Below are positions 25,087 through 32,787 of a stretch of 64,000 nucleotides of DNA, in pieces. The notes beneath the pieces are model-generated. The model ran no database searches. It was not told where the DNA came from and was given only the letters and a program-made list of their open reading frames with translations. This stretch comes from Alteribacter populi (GTDB taxonomy: Bacteria > Bacillota > Bacilli > Bacillales > Salisediminibacteriaceae): assembly GCF_002352765.1 (NCBI RefSeq), contig NZ_KZ293963.1, positions 1,572,368 to 1,636,367 of the forward strand. Direction: 5' to 3'. Numbering within the stretch: position 1 is the stretch's first letter; every line of letters starts with the position of its first letter. Made by a program: the position numbers and the translations under genes.

Positions 25087-25335
25087 TTAGCTCACCTCCC
25101 AAGCGCTATTGTTTTGCATTCTTATGATAACGGATTCCGTTAGTTTGTTGTCAAAAAAAACTGCTGGTTCTTCTCCTAAAGATTGTGCAATTACTTTTAA
25201 TCTTTCTGCATCCAGTCTTGTTTCTCCACTTTCGAGATATCGGTATCCTTGCAAGGACATCCCTAGTTTGTTAGCTAAATATGTTTTAGTTACGCCCTTT
25301 GACTTGCGTATTCTTTCAACGTTTTTGTGAATCAA
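25087..25335 (-). CDS. Cro-like XRE regulator
   Basis: 82 residues with a helix-turn-helix (GVTKTYLANKLGMSLQGYRY). First gene leftward from the immunity region, the Cro position. The start is taken as TTG 25335, since GGGGGTGA lies 5 bases upstream; a GTG at 25344 would sit inside that site. One TAACG-N5-CGTTA operator copy (25128-25142) lies within the gene. Confidence 0.8.
   Translation of the reverse strand: MIHKNVERIRKSKGVTKTYLANKLGMSLQGYRYLESGETRLDAERLKVIAQSLGEEPAVFFDNKLTESVIIRMQNNSAWEVS
25128..25142. promoter_or_regulatory. Immunity operator copy inside the cro-like gene
   Basis: TAACGGATTCCGTTA, a perfect TAACG/CGTTA inverted repeat with a 5-base centre, the same element as those in the intergenic switch region about 225 bases away. 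An outlying copy could support repressor looping. Confidence 0.6.
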
Positions 25336-25353
25336 TGAAGTCACCCCCTGAAC

Positions 25354-25456
25354 TAACGTTTTCCGTTAATTACATATTAATAACGAATACCGTTAATGTC
25401 AACAGTTTTTCATAAATAATTCTCAAAATCCGTTAATAATGTATCGAATTCCGTTA
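25354..25456. promoter_or_regulatory. Phage immunity switch: operator array and divergent promoters
   Basis: TAACG-N5-CGTTA occurs at 25354-25368 and 25381-25395 (perfect), 25442-25456 (one mismatch) and 25421-25435 (right half only). A leftward promoter TTGACA (25402-25397), 17-base spacer, TAATAT (25379-25374) contains the second operator exactly within its spacer, so repressor would block it. Rightward transcription of the CI gene may use an extended -10, TGTTAAAAT (25462-25470). Confidence 0.75.
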
Positions 25457-25495
25457 TTAACTGTTAAAATAACCTTGTTCAAAGGAGGGTTGACC

Positions 25496-25909
25496 GTGGA
25501 AATCGGCAAAAGAATTAAACAAAAAAGAAATGAAGCTAATTTGAAACAAGCTGACTTAGCGAAGAAAGTCAATGTGTCTCCACAGGTCATTTCCAACTGG
25601 GAAAGAGGTTATACACACCCCAATCATGCTGATGTATCTAGACTGTCTGATGCACTGAACTGTTCAACAGAATACTTACACGGGAAAACGAAAAAACAAG
25701 ATTACATAAAAGAAGAAAAGGACAACTACGATCCTCTCGAAGATCTCAAACAATACATGATAGAAAATAATCTTCAAGATATGGACTTCGGGTTTTATGA
25801 CATCGAAAAGTGGAAGAAGCTTTCAAAAGAGGATATAGAGGAAATTAAACGTCACTTTGATTGGGTTGTTGCAAGAGCTGAACAAATGGAGAAAGAGGAT
25901 AAAGAGTAA
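25496..25909 (+). CDS. CI-like XRE repressor
   Basis: 137 residues. N-terminal helix-turn-helix (LKQADLAKKVNVSPQVISNW); the C-terminal part is short and helical, without a LexA/CI self-cleaving peptidase domain. Start GTG 25496 with AAAGGAGGG 6 bases upstream. It faces away from the cro-like gene across the operator array. As it lacks a self-cleavage domain, induction may depend on the ImmA-type peptidase encoded downstream, as in ICEBs1. Confidence 0.85.
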   Translation: MEIGKRIKQKRNEANLKQADLAKKVNVSPQVISNWERGYTHPNHADVSRLSDALNCSTEYLHGKTKKQDYIKEEKDNYDPLEDLKQYMIENNLQDMDFGFYDIEKWKKLSKEDIEEIKRHFDWVVARAEQMEKEDKE

Positions 25910-25926
25910 CCTCTTTTCTTTTTTTA
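25892..25926 (+). terminator. Terminator after the repressor gene
   Basis: AAAGAGG and CCTCTTT form a 7-bp stem with an 11-base loop over the repressor stop codon, followed by TTCTTTTTTT. Moderate strength. Confidence 0.5.
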
Positions 25927-26045
25927 CTTTTCACTGTTGAATTTTGTAATTGTAAGATATATTTACAGTTTTACGGTGATATTTGACATCTAAAATACAA
26001 GATGGTTTTGATAAAAAAGAATGAGTAAACACTTAATGATGGGGA

Positions 26046-27056
26046 GTGAGCATAATTAGCAGACAAAGTGATCTATTAGAATTTATGTATTTAGATATGG
26101 AGTTTGTTAACTCAATTTCTGCTCAATTTTTTCAGGGTAATATCCTTGAAATGTACCTTAAAGAAGAGTTAGGAATGGGACAAGAAGTAGTAGATCAGTA
26201 CGGGACTAATCAAACTAAGAAATCGGGATACTCCTCGGGTATAAACTTAGCTGTTACTGGTAAACATGAGGGTTCAGAAGAATCAGGTTCACATGAATCA
26301 AAATCATTAAAAGAGCAAGAAACTCAAAATACATCAGAGTCAATGAAAATTGCAATTAATGAATATGCATATAACAATGTGGTTAAAAAAATGAGGGAAA
26401 ATGATTTAATTAAAACATCAAAAATCTCCGAAAAATATGACTATTTAGAGACTGCAAAGACTTTTAAATATATCGATTTTAAAGCACATAGCAATATATA
26501 TAATTTTGAAAAAATGATTGAGCTTGTAATGTATAATCATGAACACGGTTTTCTTCCTTTTGATAAAATAAGAGACCATATTAATCATGCAAAAGGGATG
26601 GTTAAAAAGAGAGCTAAAAAAGTAAAAGGGACAACAATTATACCAGACGAAAATGCAGCGCACTCATTCCTGGATCAGTTTAACAGTATGGCTATTTTTG
26701 AAACAATTGAAAAACTTTCAAACTATATGAATGATATCTTTAGTGATCATTTCATATTATTGTCGGAAGATAATGAATTAGTAATTTGCAAAAAACAAAA
26801 TTTAAAAGTGCCTTCAATTACATTGACTTTATCAGGTGAAGTTGAAGTTAAAGTTTTTGGGAAAGTTTTAAATGAAAATACAAATGAAGTAGAAGTGGAG
26901 GACATTAATAGTCTGATTAAAAATGATTCATCAGAAGAACTCCTTTCAAAAGGAGCTGGATTTTTCATATCAATTTACTTAACATACATGTATGGATTAA
27001 AACCTAATAAACCTTTTAGTTTAGTACACCCTATGGGGATTCAATTTGAACGGTAA
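26046..27056 (+). CDS. DUF6414-like accessory protein in the lysogeny module
   Basis: 336 residues, soluble. The N-terminus LLEFMYLDMEFVNSISAQFF resembles the DUF6414 opening (F.YLD...VNS..AQ), a family I recall from bacterial defence neighbourhoods. A polar low-complexity segment (about 50-95, KHEGSEESGSHESKSLKEQE) is followed by a helical middle and a beta-rich end with a hydrophobic stretch (GAGFFISIYLTYMYGL). Base composition is clearly more AT-rich than the rest of the phage, suggesting separate acquisition. The start is unclear: GTG 26046 is poorly spaced from GGGGA; no better ATG exists before residue 14. Site and composition suggest superinfection immunity, but that is inference. Confidence 0.6.
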   Translation: MSIISRQSDLLEFMYLDMEFVNSISAQFFQGNILEMYLKEELGMGQEVVDQYGTNQTKKSGYSSGINLAVTGKHEGSEESGSHESKSLKEQETQNTSESMKIAINEYAYNNVVKKMRENDLIKTSKISEKYDYLETAKTFKYIDFKAHSNIYNFEKMIELVMYNHEHGFLPFDKIRDHINHAKGMVKKRAKKVKGTTIIPDENAAHSFLDQFNSMAIFETIEKLSNYMNDIFSDHFILLSEDNELVICKKQNLKVPSITLTLSGEVEVKVFGKVLNENTNEVEVEDINSLIKNDSSEELLSKGAGFFISIYLTYMYGLKPNKPFSLVHPMGIQFER

Positions 27057-27250
27057 TTATCCATTCTGCTCTTTATGCGATCCATTTTTTTAGAAATGTT
27101 ACTGGTTGATTCCGCGCCATTTACTTTCTTCCCACGATCTTTAAAACGTCGACTATGGATGGTTTGCTTTTCTTTATTTTCTTTATCAATTCGACGTAAA
27201 TTATTTTTAGTTTCTTTCATGAAAATCATTTTGCTCATTAAATTATCCAT
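27041..27250 (-). CDS. Small basic protein, convergent with the DUF6414-like gene
   Basis: 69 residues, very basic (MSKMIFMKETKNNLRRIDKE, then HSRRFKDRGKKVNG). AAAGGAGG lies 9 bases before the ATG, strong support for translation. It reads against the lysogeny genes and its 3' end overlaps the DUF6414-like gene by 16 bases. A nucleic-acid-binding role such as a recombination directionality factor for the nearby serine recombinase is possible but unproven. Confidence 0.6.
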   Translation of the reverse strand: MDNLMSKMIFMKETKNNLRRIDKENKEKQTIHSRRFKDRGKKVNGAESTSNISKKMDRIKSRMDNYRSN

Positions 27251-27371
27251 TATTCATCCTCCTTTCGTTAAGTATATATTAATCATATTGAATTAAAAAG
27301 GGATGTATAACTATTATTATCAATAAATTATTTAAATAAAACCGGCAATCAAGAATAAAATTCTTCTTTTT

Positions 27372-27545
27372 TTACCATCGAGGAAGTGGTGAATAGTTTT
27401 TATCCATCGACTCCATAAGTTCATCAAATTTAACAGCGATCTCTTTTTCATCTTCGTCCAAGTCCCATTCCGCATATAAACAATTTATGGCACTTGTTAT
27501 TAACAATAAATCTTCTTTAGTCAGTTCAACATTAACTTTACTCAT
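27372..27545 (-). CDS. Small acidic protein (57 aa)
   Basis: 57 residues: MSKVNVELTKEDLLLITSAI, a Cys, and an acidic helix (DLDEDEKEIAVKFDELMESM). Start at 27545 with GAGGTGAT 3 bases upstream. Second minus-strand gene inside the plus-strand lysogeny arm. Family not recognised. Confidence 0.55.
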   Translation of the reverse strand: MSKVNVELTKEDLLLITSAINCLYAEWDLDEDEKEIAVKFDELMESMDKNYSPLPRW

Positions 27546-27676
27546 AATCATCACCTCTATCTATAGTCTAAAACATTTTATTCATAATATGTAGTTTTAT
27601 TAAGTCCTGACAAGGGCTTTTCTTTTCAAACTCAAAAAGAACAAATGTTCTATATTTAGGAGGGAGGGGTAAAAAG

Positions 27677-27850
27677 ATGGACAATAAAACAGAATGGATT
27701 AAGTTATCAGATTATAAATGCCACAACGTGGATGAAAACCATACAGCTATACCACTCTTTAACTCAATTAAACAATTTGACGGCGAATTATATGGAGAAC
27801 TGGTTGAATATATAACAACACCGAATTTTCTTATCGAACCAGAGGAGTGA
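27677..27850 (+). CDS. Small hypothetical protein (57 aa)
   Basis: 57 residues, MDNKTEWIKLSDYKCHNVDE and EYITTPNFLIEPEE. AGGAGGGAGGGG lies about 8 bases upstream. It precedes the ImmA-like gene by 4 bases and is probably co-transcribed. Unknown function. Confidence 0.55.
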   Translation: MDNKTEWIKLSDYKCHNVDENHTAIPLFNSIKQFDGELYGELVEYITTPNFLIEPEE

Positions 27851-27854
27851 TCAT

Positions 27855-28334
27855 ATGAATTATGTACATTCACACCGTGAAGAGTGGGTTCTCCGATTCT
27901 ATGAAAGAATGAATATTTTCTTTCCTTCAGATATTGATATCCATTCTATAGCATATCATCATCGGATTTATATAAAATTTTGGGATAAACCTTCTAATTA
28001 CAAACGTCTCGGGAGATTTCAAGCAATCTACCTGCAGTACGGTCTATCACCAGAAGAAGAAAGAATACAGTTTTTCCATGAACTCGGTCATCTGTTGAGA
28101 CACTCCGGCAGTCAATTTTTTATGACTAGTAGCTTTGCTGAATTGCAGGAATGGGATGCTAATTTGTTTGCTTTTTATGCTGCGCTACCTTGGCATATGC
28201 TAAAACAGTATGACTTAAACAATTGTAATACAATCACACAGGTCAGCCAGGAATTTTGCGTGCCTATTGAATTCGTGGATAAGCGCATGCTATTTATAAA
28301 ACAGAAAATAAAAGATTATGAGGTGGTTACATGA
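27855..28334 (+). CDS. ImmA/IrrE-family metallopeptidase-like protein
   Basis: 159 residues with the zinc motif HELGH at about 79-83 (RIQFFHELGHLLRH) and a downstream E (ELQEWDANLFAFY). Family members cleave XRE repressors (ImmA on ImmR in ICEBs1). The CI-like repressor here has no self-cleavage domain, so this protein is a good candidate for prophage induction. The stop overlaps the recombinase start (ATGA). Confidence 0.85.
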   Translation: MNYVHSHREEWVLRFYERMNIFFPSDIDIHSIAYHHRIYIKFWDKPSNYKRLGRFQAIYLQYGLSPEEERIQFFHELGHLLRHSGSQFFMTSSFAELQEWDANLFAFYAALPWHMLKQYDLNNCNTITQVSQEFCVPIEFVDKRMLFIKQKIKDYEVVT

Positions 28335-29725
28335 CTGTAGGTATTTATGTAAGGGTATCAACAATCGAGCAGGCGAAAGAGGGGTATTCGATCTCCGCAC
28401 AGCGCGAGCGGTTAAAGGCTTACTGTACCGTGCAGGGTTGGGACGACTATAAATTTTACGTAGATGAGGGCATATCGGCAAAAGACACCAACCGCCCGCA
28501 ACTACAAGCGATGTTGAAGCACGTCGAGGAAGGAATCATTGACACGGTACTAGTCTACAGGCTTGATAGGATCACGCGTTCGGTCGTTGACCTGCATACA
28601 CTCTTACAAATGTTTGAAAAACATAACTGTAATTTTAAAAGCGCTACTGAAATTTACGATACCACAACTGCAATGGGCAGACTATTGATCACAATTGTAG
28701 GTTCCTTCGCGCAGTTTGAGCGAGAGAACACCGGCGAAAGGGTGCGCATGGGGCAGATCGAAAAAGCCCGGCAAGGTCAATTCAGCGCCCCTGCCCCTTT
28801 TGGATTTAGGAAAAAAGATTATACACTTGTCGTGCATGAGGAAGAAAAAGAAGTCATTCTAGACATTGTTAACAGAGTCAATAAAGGAACATCGATCCGC
28901 CAGATTGCTAATTATCTAAACGGAAAGGGCTTGCAACCGATACGCGGCTATCAGTGGCACATCGGGACTATACTCTCATTACTTAAAAATCCGGCTCTAT
29001 ACGGCGCGCTGAGGTGGCTTGATGAAGTAGTTGAAGGTACACACGAACCAATCATATCGAAAGAAGAGTTTGAGCATATCGGAAAAATTCTACACAGTCG
29101 TCAGAACTTCAAAAAGCGCGAAACAGAAAATATCTTTATTTATCAGATGAAAATTACCTGCCCACAATGCGGTAATCGCCTTTCCTGTCAACGACAATAC
29201 TATTATAGAAAATCAGAGGACCGTAAAGTGATTAACAATAGTTACCGATGCCAAGCATGTGCATTAAACAATAAAACAGGTTTAACGGTGAGTGAAATTA
29301 AAATCGATAAAGCTTTTACTGATTACATGAAGGACCATACGCTAGATGCTGCTCCTTCTCCCGAACAAAAGAAAGAAGAAGATGAAAAAGAGCGAATCCT
29401 CACCTCAATTGCAAAAATTGAAAAACAACGAGAAAAATATCAGCGCGGCTGGTCAAATGAACTTATAACAGACGAAGAATTTTCCGAGCGCATGCAAGAG
29501 ACGAAAGTGATGATTGATGAATTAGAAAACGAGCTCGAAAAGATCGAGCCCGTCAAGGAGGTTTTGGACACGGAAAAAGTGAAAGTGATCGTCAAGAACT
29601 TCAAAATTAACTGGTTTAAGTTATCGTCTGTAGAAAAGCGGGAATTTATGAGTCAATTTATAGAAGATATTGAGTTCGAGAGAGTTGGATCGACTGTTCG
29701 GGTTCTTGACGTTCACTTCATTTAG
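28331..29725 (+). CDS. Large serine recombinase (integrase)
   Basis: 464 residues. Resolvase domain with catalytic Ser10 (IYVRVSTIEQAKEGYSISAQ) and YRLDRITR; recombinase domain at about 155-260; zinc ribbon with CPQC (277-280) and CQAC (307-310); coiled coil at about 340-400. This is the phiC31/TP901-1/A118 type. Its stop lies 10 bases from the broken end of radC, so it integrated the phage there. Such enzymes recombine short, non-identical attP and attB sites and need a small directionality factor for excision. Confidence 0.95.
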   Translation: MTVGIYVRVSTIEQAKEGYSISAQRERLKAYCTVQGWDDYKFYVDEGISAKDTNRPQLQAMLKHVEEGIIDTVLVYRLDRITRSVVDLHTLLQMFEKHNCNFKSATEIYDTTTAMGRLLITIVGSFAQFERENTGERVRMGQIEKARQGQFSAPAPFGFRKKDYTLVVHEEEKEVILDIVNRVNKGTSIRQIANYLNGKGLQPIRGYQWHIGTILSLLKNPALYGALRWLDEVVEGTHEPIISKEEFEHIGKILHSRQNFKKRETENIFIYQMKITCPQCGNRLSCQRQYYYRKSEDRKVINNSYRCQACALNNKTGLTVSEIKIDKAFTDYMKDHTLDAAPSPEQKKEEDEKERILTSIAKIEKQREKYQRGWSNELITDEEFSERMQETKVMIDELENELEKIEPVKEVLDTEKVKVIVKNFKINWFKLSSVEKREFMSQFIEDIEFERVGSTVRVLDVHFI

Positions 29726-29765
29726 GGTTTACGTCTAGTACATACAAACGAAATGTTCTTGCATC
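29726..29765. other. Prophage-chromosome junction (att half-site) in radC
   Basis: The reading of radC is colinear with RadC proteins up to LMQEHFVC and then diverges into MY-stop. The switch lies near 29740-29750, between the recombinase stop and the last conserved codons. The exact 2-base crossover cannot be fixed without the other end. Confidence 0.75.
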
Positions 29766-30136
29766 AAATGGCGCATATCGTCCATCACATAATTAGCCAC
29801 GTCTTCCGGTGAACGAATGACGTAACGCTCTTCGGTTGGAAACTTATGAATACGTCTCCCTAGCTCAATCGCTGCTTTTAATTGCACCGCTTTAGCACTG
29901 CCAATCCCGTGAATATTTTTAAACTCATTGATCGACGCCTCTTTTAAAAGCTTTAATCCGTCAAAATGGCGAATCACCCGTCCCGATAATTGCAGCACCG
30001 ATTCTTCTTTTGTTCCTGAACCTAAAATGAGAGCGATCAGTTCTTGATTAGACAAGACCGTCGCTCCTTCTTGAAGCATGCGTTCTCTTGGACGTTCACT
30101 CTTTGGAACGTCTTTAATCATCATTGCTTCTGCCAA
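29735..30136 (-). pseudogene. radC: radC, 5' part only, interrupted by the prophage
   Basis: About 133 residues of the RadC/JAB-domain family. The visible part has the RPRERML segment, the helix-hairpin-helix region (NIHGIGSAKAVQLKAAIELG) and the start of the JAB/MPN domain (SPEDVANYVMDDMRHLMQEH). It stops before the metal-binding H-x-H..SxxD motif. Normal length is about 225-230 residues, so the catalytic half lies beyond the prophage. The start is taken as TTG 30136, with GAGAGGG 8 bases upstream. Follows maf, as in B. subtilis. Confidence 0.88.
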
Positions 30137-30212
30137 TGGATTCACCCTCTCATTTTTACGTGAAGTTGAAAGGTGGCGGCAGCACATCATGATGAAAACG
30201 ACTTTACGAGGA

Positions 30213-30797
30213 TTATGCTTTTGTTTGCCAATCACCTTCAATTCCGAACCCCTTTAATGCACGAACGGTTTTTGCCAGAGGCAATCCGACGATCGCAAAG
30301 TAATCACCTGATATACGTTCGACTAATACAGCGCCCAGGCCTTGTATACCATAGCTGCCTGCTTTATCAAACGGTTCTCCACTTGCAATATACGCATCGA
30401 TCTCTTCAGCTGAAAGGTTAAAAAACTGGACTTCTGCTTTTTCAGAAAAGCCTATTGTTTTTTCGTCTGAATAAATAAACACACCGGTGAAAACTTCGTG
30501 TGTTCGTCCTGATAAGAGCTGGAGCATATTTTTGGCTTCGTCATGATTCTTTGGTTTACCTAACACGAGACCGTCAATCGACACAACCGTATCCGATCCA
30601 AGAACCACGTGATCTGGATGATCTTTGTACACGTCATATGCTTTTTGTTGAGCTAAAGAAACAACAAGCTCTTCAGGGCTTAGTGATGGATCTACTTTTT
30701 CTTCTACACGACTGGAAATAGTTTGGAAGGGAACCTGTGCTTGTTCAAGCAGTTCCTTCCGGCGAGGTGATTGTGAGGCGAGTATAAATTGTTTCAC
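30213..30797 (-). CDS. maf: Maf nucleotide pyrophosphatase
   Basis: 194 residues. MKQFILASQSPRRKELLEQA is the Maf signature loop (SxSPRR) and SDTVVSIDGLVLGKP holds the catalytic Asp region. Maf hydrolyses dTTP, UTP and modified nucleotides, and is linked to septum inhibition in Bacillus. It sits between spoIIB/aspA and radC; in B. subtilis maf directly follows spoIIB. Confidence 0.95.
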   Translation of the reverse strand: MKQFILASQSPRRKELLEQAQVPFQTISSRVEEKVDPSLSPEELVVSLAQQKAYDVYKDHPDHVVLGSDTVVSIDGLVLGKPKNHDEAKNMLQLLSGRTHEVFTGVFIYSDEKTIGFSEKAEVQFFNLSAEEIDAYIASGEPFDKAGSYGIQGLGAVLVERISGDYFAIVGLPLAKTVRALKGFGIEGDWQTKA

Positions 30798-30910
30798 GAA
30801 GATCCCCCTAACAACATGCCAGTTCCTACATTAAGGGTATATTTATCATACCACAGAATTTGGTAACCGGCACGTTTAATTTTGATAATAAGAGAGTCAG
30901 GCCCCCTTGA

Positions 30911-32338
30911 CTATTCTACTTTTCCGAATATCAGTTCTGAAGCGGCAATTCCCGGGTTAGTCATTTCTTTTGGGTCAAGAATGCGATCCAGTTCTTCTTT
31001 CGTTAATATTCCTCGTTCGATACAAATCTCCCGTACAGAAAGACCTGTCGAGATCGCTTCTTTTGCGATCCGCGCAGCCGTTTCATATCCGACGTGAGGA
31101 TTGATCGCCGTAATAATCCCGACGCTTGTCTCAACAAGTTCTCTACAACGATCGATGTTTGCGGTAATCCCTTCAATCGCAAATTCACGGAAAACGGAAA
31201 TTCCGTTTTGCAAAATCGTAAACGACTGTAACAAATTAAATACGAGTACGGGTTCCATGACGTTTAGTTCGAGTTGTCCTGCTTCCGAAGCGAGACTGAT
31301 TGTATGATCATTTCCAATCACTTGGAAGGAAATTTGATTGATCACCTCACACATGACTGGATTTACTTTTCCAGGCATAATCGATGAACCTGCTTGACGC
31401 GGAGGTAAATTAATTTCATTGAGTCCTGTACGAGGACCTGAACTCATTAGCCTTAGATCATTCGAAATTTTCGAGAGGTTGATAGCGAGAATTTTCATAG
31501 CACCTGAAAGTTGTGTATACGCATCGGTATTTTGAGTCGCATCCACCAAATCTTCCGCACTGTGAAACGGCATCCCTGTGACTTCAGCCAAATATTCGGT
31601 GACTTTTCCGATATATTCCGGCATCGCGTTTAAACCGGACCCAACAGCTGTCGCCCCCATATTAATTTCATACAGCTGATCAACGGAATTCTGAATCCGC
31701 TTAAGATCTCTTGTCAACATTCTGCGATAGGAGCCAAATTCCTGACCTAGACGAATCGGGACCGCATCTTGTAAATGAGTACGCCCCATTTTGATCACAT
31801 CATCAAATTCACGCTCTTTCTTTCTCATCGTCTCTACGAGTTCATTCAACGCAGTAATCAGACCTCTTGATAAATGTAAGCAGGCGATATGTATTGCGGT
31901 TGGAAAAGTGTCATTCGTTGATTGTGCCATGTTCACGTGTGTATTCGGGCTCACCATTAAATATTCGCCTTTTTTTCCTCCGAGAATTTCAATGGCACGG
32001 TTTGCAATAACTTCATTTGCGTTCATATTAAATGAGGTTCCTGCGCCTCCTTGAATGCTGTCAACAATAAAGTGATCATTGAATTTTCCTTCAATAACTT
32101 CCTCTGACGCTTGAACGATCGCATCAGCAATTCGAGGATTTAACACCCCGACCTTGTTGTTAGCACGAGCTGCTGCTTTTTTTACAAATCCAAAAGCACG
32201 AATCAATTCTTTGTGGGGGGGATATCCGGTAATCGGAAAGTTTTCTTTTGCTCTTACCGTCTGGATTCCGTAATAGGCACTATTCGGAAGTTCTTTTTCT
32301 CCCATTAAATCTCGCTCAATTCGCACATGTTCTGTCAT
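30911..32338 (-). CDS. aspA: Aspartate ammonia-lyase
   Basis: 475 residues. GSSIMPGKVNP (about 320-330) is the fumarase/aspartase signature; TNDTFPTAIHIA and GRTHLQDAVPI are the other conserved blocks. It converts L-aspartate to fumarate and ammonia. Length fits AspA rather than fumarase C by the MTEHVRIERDLMGEKELP start. It is an insertion in the spoIIB-maf interval compared with B. subtilis, where aspartase lies in the ans operon. Confidence 0.93.
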   Translation of the reverse strand: MTEHVRIERDLMGEKELPNSAYYGIQTVRAKENFPITGYPPHKELIRAFGFVKKAAARANNKVGVLNPRIADAIVQASEEVIEGKFNDHFIVDSIQGGAGTSFNMNANEVIANRAIEILGGKKGEYLMVSPNTHVNMAQSTNDTFPTAIHIACLHLSRGLITALNELVETMRKKEREFDDVIKMGRTHLQDAVPIRLGQEFGSYRRMLTRDLKRIQNSVDQLYEINMGATAVGSGLNAMPEYIGKVTEYLAEVTGMPFHSAEDLVDATQNTDAYTQLSGAMKILAINLSKISNDLRLMSSGPRTGLNEINLPPRQAGSSIMPGKVNPVMCEVINQISFQVIGNDHTISLASEAGQLELNVMEPVLVFNLLQSFTILQNGISVFREFAIEGITANIDRCRELVETSVGIITAINPHVGYETAARIAKEAISTGLSVREICIERGILTKEELDRILDPKEMTNPGIAASELIFGKVE

Positions 32339-32497
32339 AGATTTTCATCCTTCCGTATTCATTCCTGTTACACTTGTCCCTCCCTCTAGTGAAGGGAAAT
32401 TTTCTAAAGTAAAAAAATATATCCTTTACTATTGTATAGAAACTTCTGCAGATATGTAAGACGAAGTTATTTTTTTGTATCCTCAAGAATAGTAGTG

Positions 32498-32666
32498 CGT
32501 GTTTAAAAAGGAGGACAAATAAGCCTGCGAAGATCGAGGCAGCGCAGAAGCAAGCTAACGAGCTTCCCCAGGGTGGGGTGATTCCTGCGTTGTCACAGGA
32601 CGTGGCGGTATTTAGCAGGAGATCCTATTCTTCGACAGCTATTTTCCCCGGACTTTTTGAACATCC
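32498..32666. repeat. MITE-like element with TGTTYAAAAAG ends
   Basis: The segment begins TGTTTAAAAAG (32500-32510) and ends CTTTTTGAACA (32653-32663), an inverted pair. The inside is GC-rich and full of short hairpins (CCCCAGGGTGGGG, CCTGC...GCAGG). Its right end matches in inverse the start of the element at 33942. It lies in the 450-base gap upstream of aspA, whose promoter should be in 32340-32460. Confidence 0.55.
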
Positions 32667-32727
32667 TCTAGGAGCGACTTTTATTCAAAGTGGTAAATTA
32701 AGGTCTTTCTTATCCTCTCCTAATCAC

Positions 32728-32759
32728 AAAAAAATAGCCGACCTGAGTGGGTCGACCTA
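32728..32759 (-). terminator. Terminator after spoIIB
   Basis: On the minus strand GTCGACC and GGTCGGC pair (one G-U) around CACTCA, then CTATTTTTTTG. It lies 29 bases after the spoIIB stop. Confidence 0.75.
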
Positions 32760-32787
32760 CATCTATTTCATAAGGGTGGTAAAAACA

